This document shows, one piece after another, positions 24,302-28,810 of a stretch of 28,810 nucleotides of DNA. The position numbers were made by a program, and so were the translations under genes. Under the pieces are notes generated by a model. That model saw nothing but the letters and a program-made list of their open reading frames with translations, did no database searches and was not told the DNA's origin. Positions within the stretch are counted from its first letter, which is position 1, and every line of letters begins with the position of its first letter. Source of the stretch: Phycisphaerae bacterium (GTDB lineage Bacteria > Planctomycetota > Phycisphaerae > UBA1845 > UTPLA1); NCBI GenBank assembly GCA_016935885.1, contig JAFGQA010000289.1:1-28810 (forward strand). Reading direction: 5' to 3'.

Positions 24302-24426
24302 GCGACTGCATCCACGAAAGGCAAAACCAGTGCTTGCCGCCTGTGGCCCGTTCATACCAATCCAGCACCGCACGGTACCACACCAAACGCGACGTGTCAC
24401 ATCTCGCCGACCAGCACGATGGCACG
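24302..24426. other. Intergenic leader of the WecA-like gene
   Basis: No gene; it lies between the WecA-like start (reading left) and the repeat element at 24427. A GGCACGGG word appears here and again at 24572 and 24612. Confidence 0.4.
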
Positions 24427-24568
24427 GGGTCCGTGACACCTCCGGCGGCATTCGATTCTGGGTGCCGCGGGCGGCTTGTCCCCCCGTGCGGTCTCTCTGG
24501 TGGGCGCGGGGGGCATACGCACTGGCAGGCAAGCTGCCGGTGGTACCCGCCCAAACTGTCACGGACCC
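24427..24568 (+). mobile_element. MITE-like dispersed element, best-preserved complete copy
   Basis: 142 bp with perfect 12-bp terminal inverted repeats GGGTCCGTGACA and TGTCACGGACCC. Flanked by GATGGCACG at 24418-24426 and 24569-24577, a perfect 9-bp direct repeat. Both internal hairpins are present: hairpin 1 with one mismatch (CGGGCGG / CCCCCCG, loop CTTGT) and hairpin 2 (CACTGGCAG / CTGCCGGTG, loop GCAAG). It lies 126 bp upstream of the WecA-like start. Confidence 0.88.
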
Positions 24569-24619
24569 GATGGCACGGGCTGCCATAAAAGTTCATCCCA
24601 GAACTTCCCTTGGCACGGG

Positions 24620-24648
24620 TTGCACTGGAAACCACTTCTTGATAGAGT
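24620..24648 (+). promoter_or_regulatory. Weak candidate promoter for the kor operon
   Basis: TTGCAC (24620-24625), 17-base spacer, TAGAGT (24643-24648). The -10 is the same as that proposed at 21387. The -35 matches consensus at only three positions. Confidence 0.25.
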
Positions 24649-24663
24649 CCTTTGAGAAAACGC

Positions 24664-24972
24664 ATGAGCAACAATTCAGCAACATCCACCGAGGAAGACA
24701 AGAACACCGGTATGCCACGGAAGAAGATCCGCGGCAGGGTCACGATCATCCGCGATCGCTGCAAGGGTTGCGGTTACTGCGTGGAGTTCTGCCCAATGAA
24801 GGCCCTGAAGATGTCACGCGAATTCAACGATAAGGGTTACCACTTCCCCGAGGTTGCGGACAGCCAAGCCTGCACGGGCTGCGATCTGTGCGGCATGTTC
24901 TGCCCTGATTTCGCCATCAGCGGGTGCCGGATCCCCACGGGGGCGGCGAACGAGGAGCCAAACAAGGAGTGA
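24664..24972 (+). CDS. korD: 2-oxoacid:ferredoxin oxidoreductase delta subunit (2x[4Fe-4S] ferredoxin)
   Basis: 102 residues from ATG 24664 (an in-frame TTG at 24652 and ATG 24712 are alternatives; ribosome-binding sites are weak). Two canonical clusters, CKGCGYCVEFCP and CTGCDLCGMFCP, bind two [4Fe-4S] centres that pass electrons from the oxidoreductase to external ferredoxin. An Asn/Ser/Thr-rich N-terminus of about 20 residues is probably disordered. It ends six bases before korA, whose ribosome-binding site AAGGAG is inside its last codons. Assignment to 2-oxoglutarate rather than pyruvate or branched-chain acids is based on the korDA-C order and is not certain. Confidence 0.85.
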   Translation: MSNNSATSTEEDKNTGMPRKKIRGRVTIIRDRCKGCGYCVEFCPMKALKMSREFNDKGYHFPEVADSQACTGCDLCGMFCPDFAISGCRIPTGAANEEPNKE

Positions 24973-24978
24973 TTTGCA

Positions 24979-26139
24979 TTGTCTGGAGATGACGACGGTC
25001 CCCTTACCGGAGCCTTCTATCTCGACGGGGACCAAGCCTGCGCCGAGGGCGCGATCTCGGCCGGCTGCGACTTCGTCGCCGGCTATCCGATCACACCCTC
25101 GACCGAGGTTGTCGAGCGGATCGCCGCACGTTTCCCCTTCACCGGTGGCACCTTCATCCAGATGGAAGACGAGATCGCCTCGTCGATCGCCATCCAGGGC
25201 GCGTTTTGGGCCGGGGCCAAAGTGATGACGGTCAGTTCCGGACCCGGTATTTCCCTCATGATGGAGCACGTCGGGCTAGCAGCCATGACGGAGGTCTCAT
25301 GCGTGTTCGTCAACGTCCAGCGCGGCGGTCCGTCAACCGGATTGCCCACGCTACCTGCACAGAGCGACATGATGCAGGCCAGGTGGGGATCACACGGCGA
25401 TTACGCGGTCATCGCGCTGGCGCCGAACGGCCCACAGGAGTGCTTCGATCTGGTCATTCACGCCTTCAACCTCGCCGAGCAGTATCGCGTGCCGGTGTTC
25501 TTCATGATGGATGAGGTCGTGGGCCACATGACAGAGAGGGTTGTGATCCCACCCCCTGGTGAGATCAAGCTGACGCCTCGGCGCTATACGAAGCTTCCGC
25601 CGGGCGAGTACGATCCCTACAAGGTCAGCAACGATGACTTGGTGCCCGGTTTCGCCAAGGCGGGCGAAGGCTACCGTTATCACATCACCGGTCTGACGCA
25701 CAACGAGAAGGGCTACCCGGTGATGAATGCTGAATGTCAGGAGCATCTCGTCTGCCGGCTCGTGGACAAGATCAAGAAGAACGTGGACAAGATCTCCCTC
25801 TACAAGGAGGAAGCCATCGAAGATGCCGACGTCGTGGTGGTGACCTACGGCATCACTTCCCGCGTTGCCATGCGGGCGATCCGGCAGGCACAGAAACGGG
25901 GCATCAAGATCGGTCATCTGCGGCTGGTGGTCGTCTGGCCGTTTCCCGAGGAGCACATCCACCGCTTGGCTGAGCGGATCAAGGCCTTCGTTGTCCCCGA
26001 GGTCAACCTGGGCCAGGTCGTGCTGGAAGTGGAGCGTTGTGCTGGCGGCAAATGCGACATCTTCTCGGTCCAGCACGCCGGCGGTGCGGTCCACAACCCA
26101 CAAACGATCCTCGATGCCATTTTGGAGGCGGCAGGATGA
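24979..26139 (+). CDS. korA: 2-oxoacid:ferredoxin oxidoreductase alpha subunit
   Basis: 386 residues starting at TTG 24979, supported by AAGGAG ten bases upstream. The family oxidatively decarboxylates 2-oxoacids (for KorA 2-oxoglutarate) with CoA and reduces ferredoxin. Seen: DGDQACAEGAISAGCDF, GYPITPSTEVVERIA (35-49), QMEDEIASSIAIQGA, SSGPGISLM, QRGGPSTGLPTLPAQSDMMQ and RWGSHGD; then the alpha C-terminal domain (DVVVVTYGITSRVAMRA, HLRLVVVWPFPEE). It makes the thiamine-diphosphate site only together with a beta subunit, which is absent from the operon as seen here. Its TGA overlaps the next ATG as ATGA (26136-26139). Confidence 0.9.
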   Translation: MSGDDDGPLTGAFYLDGDQACAEGAISAGCDFVAGYPITPSTEVVERIAARFPFTGGTFIQMEDEIASSIAIQGAFWAGAKVMTVSSGPGISLMMEHVGLAAMTEVSCVFVNVQRGGPSTGLPTLPAQSDMMQARWGSHGDYAVIALAPNGPQECFDLVIHAFNLAEQYRVPVFFMMDEVVGHMTERVVIPPPGEIKLTPRRYTKLPPGEYDPYKVSNDDLVPGFAKAGEGYRYHITGLTHNEKGYPVMNAECQEHLVCRLVDKIKKNVDKISLYKEEAIEDADVVVVTYGITSRVAMRAIRQAQKRGIKIGHLRLVVVWPFPEEHIHRLAERIKAFVVPEVNLGQVVLEVERCAGGKCDIFSVQHAGGAVHNPQTILDAILEAAG

Positions 26140-26261
26140 CCGCCGCCTTGCAGACCAAGACGACAAGCCGTCCGGAGGAACTCCCGCGGGTGCAACACGA
26201 TTCGCGCATCTGCTCTCCGTGTCATGGAACCAACATGCTCGTCCAAGGACCGTGTACATGA
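26136..26261 (+). pseudogene. 41-codon ORF in the place of korB; possible korB remnant
   Basis: The frame starts with ATG 26136 overlapping the korA stop and ends with TGA overlapping the korC start ATG 26258 (ATGA at both ends). It encodes 41 residues, including RICSPCHGTNMLV. KorB proteins (usually 270-350 residues) bind thiamine diphosphate and have a CPGCGHG-type motif close to the N-terminus; the CSPCHG at residues 26-31 is the only trace that could match. No other part of a beta subunit is found within the window. It could be a small genuine peptide, a deletion remnant, or the result of an assembly collapse. Confidence 0.45.
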
Positions 26262-26839
26262 GCACGACAGAGATCAAGATCGGTGGACTGGGGGGACAGG
26301 GGGTCATTCTCGCCGGCATGATCATCGGCCGCGGGGCCTCCATCTTTGACACGAAGTACGCCACGCTGACGCAGGCCTTCGGTCCCGAGGCACGAGGTAG
26401 CGCCTGCAGCGCCCAGTTGGTCATCTCTGATGAGCCGGTCGAGTACCCCTACGTGTTGCAGCCCGAGATCCTGGTTGTCTTGTCCCAGGAGGCGTATAAG
26501 CGCTTCGTTTCCGAGATGGCTCCGACCGGAATCCTGATCCACGAGGCCGACTTGGTGAAGCCGGACGAGAAGCTGCCAGGCACCATCACGCGGTATAGCG
26601 TTCCTGCCACGCGGATTGCCGAGGAGTTGAGGCGGCGCATGGTCGTCAATATCGTCATGGTCGGCTTCTTCGCGGCCGTCACGAATCTGATCGGCGTGGC
26701 AGCCTTGCGCAACTCGGTCGAGGCCTCCGTGCCACCTGGAACCGAGAGCTTGAATCTCAGCGCATTCGAGCGTGGATATGCCTACGGCCAGCAGCTCCTG
26801 GCCGGGAAGGAACCCAACGCCACTCTCTCACCCGCCTGA
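26258..26839 (+). CDS. korC: 2-oxoacid:ferredoxin oxidoreductase gamma subunit
   Basis: 193 residues from ATG 26258. Motif GGLGGQGVILAGMIIG (9-24) with the GxGGQG signature, FGPEARGSACSAQLVIS and EYPYVLQPEILVVLSQEAY are typical of gamma subunits of this enzyme class. The gamma subunit completes the hetero-oligomer around the alpha and beta subunits. It is translationally coupled to the 41-codon ORF before it. The C-terminus GKEPNATLSPA is followed by no further gene of the operon. Confidence 0.9.
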   Translation: MSTTEIKIGGLGGQGVILAGMIIGRGASIFDTKYATLTQAFGPEARGSACSAQLVISDEPVEYPYVLQPEILVVLSQEAYKRFVSEMAPTGILIHEADLVKPDEKLPGTITRYSVPATRIAEELRRRMVVNIVMVGFFAAVTNLIGVAALRNSVEASVPPGTESLNLSAFERGYAYGQQLLAGKEPNATLSPA

Positions 26840-26882
26840 GAACCTATCTGAGACGGCTTATCTCACCCGTGTTCCATCGTGG

Positions 26883-26903
26883 GCACCGGCGCCTCGCCGG
26901 TGC
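26883..26903 (+). terminator. Stem-loop after korC
   Basis: GCACCGGCG / CGCCGGTGC around loop CCT, 43 nt after the korC stop. There is no T-run. The core stem repeats that at 12164-12182. Confidence 0.45.
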
Positions 26904-26999
26904 AGCCCTGCGGTAGAACCGCGGGGGCGTTGCTCACACGGGCCTTCACCCCCTGGTGTCGCAGTTTCGAGATCGTCTCAAACACCTGCCCGTGTCCTT

Positions 27000-27069
27000 G
27001 TAGCCAGGCAAGCTGCCTGCTACACTGCTTCGCCGGGAGGGCTCGGGACGGGAAGGAGCCCCGGCGAAG
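27000..27069 (+). other. Two stem-loops upstream of tRNA-Leu
   Basis: First: GTAG-C-CAGGCA / TGCCTG-CTAC around AGC at 27000-27023. Second: CTTCGCCGGG (27028-27037) pairs with CCCGGCGAAG (27060-27069) around a 22-nt loop. No gene in 26840-27086 is supported; overlapping open frames are tRNA or hairpin translations. Confidence 0.4.
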
Positions 27070-27086
27070 GCCCTACCCGGTTTCAC

Positions 27087-27170
27087 GCGGCCGTGGCGGA
27101 ACTGGCAGACGCGCTGGCTTCAGGTGCCAGTGGGGGCAACCCCGTGGAGGTTCGAGTCCTCTCGGCCGCA
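27087..27170 (+). tRNA. tRNA-Leu(CAG)
   Basis: 84 nt. Acceptor stem GCGGCCG / CGGCCGC with discriminator A (27170); D-arm GCG-GAACTGGCAGA-CGC; anticodon stem CTGGC / GCCAG with loop TTCAGGT, anticodon CAG at 27121-27123; long class II variable arm (GGGGGCAACCCCG); T-arm GGAGG-TTCGAGT-CCTCT. The 3' CCA is not encoded. It reads CUG codons. Confidence 0.95.
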
Positions 27171-27178
27171 TTGAGATG

Positions 27179-27244
27179 AATAGCGAATGATGAACAGATG
27201 GGATCAACCGTTCGCTATTCGCTATTCGCTATTCGCTATTCGCT
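27179..27244. repeat. Heptamer tandem repeat with inverted copy after tRNA-Leu
   Basis: TCGCTAT repeats about 4.7 times at 27212-27244. An inverted AATAGCGAA (27179-27187) can pair with TTCGCTATT (27211-27219), forming a stem nine bases after the tRNA end. It is a simple-sequence repeat and may also help end tRNA transcription. A related GGGAATAGCG motif is found in the WecA-like coding sequence. Confidence 0.7.
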
Positions 27245-27256
27245 TCCATCCACCTC

Positions 27257-28591
27257 CTAACCGATCTTCTTGGTCTTCTCAACACACCGGATGTTCATCT
27301 CAGCCAGTTCGTCGAGGACGGGATTGTAGATGTCCTTTGAGACCGGCACATAGACGCCCGGCTTGTGAATCACGCCGGTCAAGATCAGCTTCGACGCGAC
27401 CGCCGCGGGGAGGCTCACCGTCCGGGCCATCGAGGAATCGCCGTTCGGGATGCCGTAGTCGATTAGCGTCGATGTGATCTCCTCTTTCTCGCCCGACGGG
27501 AAACTTGCCGTAAAGTAGTGGCAGAGCACGATCATGTCCCGCTCGCCGGGCTGGTACGCCATCGTCTCCAGCATCCGGGCCGACAGGATGTCCAGCGGTG
27601 TCGTCTCCTTATCGACGATCGGCAGCGGGTCGTCGCTGAGCAGGCCAAGCCACTCAAACCGGTCGAGAATGGGCGAAGATGCGTCCAGTTTGAGCTGCTT
27701 CGCGAGATCCTGCCGCAGGTTCCCGGTGCTTGACGACTTCAAAAAGCCCGCCGTGAACTTTGCGAAGGTCGTTCCCGCGGGATACGTCGTCGGCGTCTCC
27801 TCCAGGATGCCCAGATCGACGATCTTCTTCAGCGTCTCGCACCAGCCCACATAGCGGAAGGTGCCGCGGAACATCGTCTCGATCCCTTTCAAACTGTACA
27901 CGCCGATGTAGCCGAGCGAGTCGCGGTTGGGATACGCCTCCAGTTCGCCCAGGCCCGCGACGGTCACCCGGTGCGTGTGGGCAAACAGGTCCGGCCCTGG
28001 AACGTCCACTTCCTTGCCGTTCTCCCGGTACCGGCCCGGGTTCTTGCCCGCCGTACACACCGCCCGCGGACTCCAGGAAAACTTGTACCCAAACGGGTTG
28101 TCGTTCGCCTCCGGTGCAGGTAGCCCGCCGCAGTACGACTTGAAGCTCACGACCTCGCCCCCACGCTCCCGCACGTCGTCGATGATCCGCATGGCCGACA
28201 TGTGGTCGATACCGGGGTCCACGCCGATCTCGTTGAGGATCATTACGCCGGCGTTGCGGGCTGGCCCGTCAAGCTGCTTCATCTTCGGGCTGACGTACGA
28301 AGTCGTCACCATCTGCTTGCCATGCTTGATGCACAGATCCGCCACGACCGGATGCAGCGGGGCCGGAAGCAGGCTGATCGCCAGATCGTGCTCGCCAATC
28401 AACCGGCTCAGCTTGGCGGTGTCGTCGGCCAACAGCGTCATCGCCGTCCCACCCTTATGACCGTCGATCAAGGCCTCGGCCTTGCTTACCGTCCGGCTCG
28501 CCACCGTTACCCGGAAATCAGGCTGATCGAGCAAGTACCTAACCAGCGGGCGAGAAACCAGACCTGCTCCAAGAACGAGAACCTTCTTCAT
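27257..28591 (-). CDS. Lys9-type saccharopine dehydrogenase (L-glutamate forming)
   Basis: 444 residues; ATG 28591 has AGGAG eight bases upstream. The Rossmann motif GAGLVSRP (8-15) opens the nucleotide-binding domain; then TSYVSP (97-102), NEIGVDPGIDH (120-130), CGGLPAPEANDNP and GYKFSWS (154-174). These match yeast Lys9 (remembered features: SSYISP, NEIGLDPGIDH, CGGLPAPEDSDNP, GYKFSWSSRG), which converts aminoadipate semialdehyde and glutamate into saccharopine. In bacteria the homologues may serve lysine breakdown, lysine synthesis or carboxyspermidine-type reactions. No lysine-ketoglutarate reductase gene adjoins it in the window, so the direction is unknown. The full domain appears intact. 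The dispersed element begins 98 bp upstream of its start. Confidence 0.9.
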   Translation of the reverse strand: MKKVLVLGAGLVSRPLVRYLLDQPDFRVTVASRTVSKAEALIDGHKGGTAMTLLADDTAKLSRLIGEHDLAISLLPAPLHPVVADLCIKHGKQMVTTSYVSPKMKQLDGPARNAGVMILNEIGVDPGIDHMSAMRIIDDVRERGGEVVSFKSYCGGLPAPEANDNPFGYKFSWSPRAVCTAGKNPGRYRENGKEVDVPGPDLFAHTHRVTVAGLGELEAYPNRDSLGYIGVYSLKGIETMFRGTFRYVGWCETLKKIVDLGILEETPTTYPAGTTFAKFTAGFLKSSSTGNLRQDLAKQLKLDASSPILDRFEWLGLLSDDPLPIVDKETTPLDILSARMLETMAYQPGERDMIVLCHYFTASFPSGEKEEITSTLIDYGIPNGDSSMARTVSLPAAVASKLILTGVIHKPGVYVPVSKDIYNPVLDELAEMNIRCVEKTKKIG

Positions 28592-28688
28592 CTTTTTATC
28601 TCCTGTGTCTGCGAAACACCAAACCGACGTATCCCGGCCCGACACGCCCCTGCACGATTCGTGCCACGTCATTTGAGCACTCAACGCA

Positions 28689-28810
28689 GGGTGCGCGACG
28701 CTTCCGGCGGCATTCGATTCTGCGTGCCACGGGCGGCTTGTCCGCCCGTGCGGTCTCTCCGGTGGGCGCGTGGGGCATACACACTGGCAGGCAAGCTGCC
28801 AGTGGCACCC
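28689..28810 (+). mobile_element. MITE-like dispersed element, truncated by the window end
   Basis: Starts GGGTGCGCGACG (a diverged left inverted repeat) and runs to the window edge. Both hairpins are perfect: CACGGGCGG / CCGCCCGTG around CTTGT (28728-28750) and CACTGGCAG / CTGCCAGTG around GCAAG (28782-28804). The left flank is CTCAACGCA (28680-28688), which should recur after the right end if this is a 9-bp duplication. It lies 98 bp before the start of the saccharopine dehydrogenase gene. Confidence 0.8.

Noticed and set aside
24302..24586. N-terminal extension of the WecA-like protein
   Set aside because: The added residues are a translation of the dispersed element; the family starts close to the first membrane helix at 24301.
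26037..26839. Long frame from 25865 running into korC
   Set aside because: The part before 26258 is an out-of-frame reading of korA and the 41-codon ORF; korC similarity starts at MSTTEIKIGG.
26772..27190. Open frames over the tRNA-Leu
   Set aside because: They translate the tRNA (AELADALASGASGGNPVEVR is a known type of false protein from tRNA-Leu genes).

Overview
The window looks like chromosomal DNA of a Planctomycetota bacterium, most likely Phycisphaerae-like. This is inferred from the high GC, a secreted protein built from cysteine-rich GACC-x-x-D-G-x-C repeats with GEVED, choice-of-anchor and dockerin-type modules, a PEP-CTERM sorting signal ending in RRRR, and small and membrane proteins of planctomycete type. 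There are no phage, CRISPR or plasmid genes. Gene density is moderate, and several intergenic spaces are filled with repeats.

Layout. 1-3001: two tandem paralogous secreted proteins (the first cut by the window edge and internally duplicated) and a small cysteine-rich exported protein. 3256-4929: glutamyl-tRNA synthetase with a large insertion after its KMSKS-type loop. 4930-5670: a non-coding block with one transposon-like element nested inside another. 5671-8753: an exported FlgT-like protein, a glycosyltransferase-like membrane protein and a small coiled-coil protein. 8871-11946 (minus): a multi-pass membrane protein and a SAM methyltransferase. 12307-14859 (minus): a large TPR lipoprotein. 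15747-21281: an 1844-residue secreted modular protein, followed by a cohesin-like PEP-CTERM protein (21432-22040). 22377-24301 (minus): a phospholipase D-like protein lacking the HKD histidine, and a WecA/TagO-type phosphosugar transferase. 24664-26839: a 2-oxoacid:ferredoxin oxidoreductase operon with delta, alpha and gamma subunits but only a 41-codon ORF where a beta subunit would be expected. 27087-27170: tRNA-Leu(CAG). 27257-28591 (minus): a Lys9-type saccharopine dehydrogenase.

The most distinctive signal is a dispersed element of about 140 bp, present five times (5102, 14939, 22203, 24427, 28689). It has GGGTCCGTGACA-type terminal inverted repeats, flanking 9-bp direct repeats at all four complete copies, and two internal hairpins with mutually complementary loops. 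Four of the five copies lie 80-126 bp upstream of a start codon, all in the same orientation relative to the gene. It behaves like a MITE that may also serve as a leader or regulatory element. Other points of interest are the missing korB, a possible dockerin/cohesin pair, and a promoter with an operator-like repeat about 390 nt before the giant secreted protein gene.
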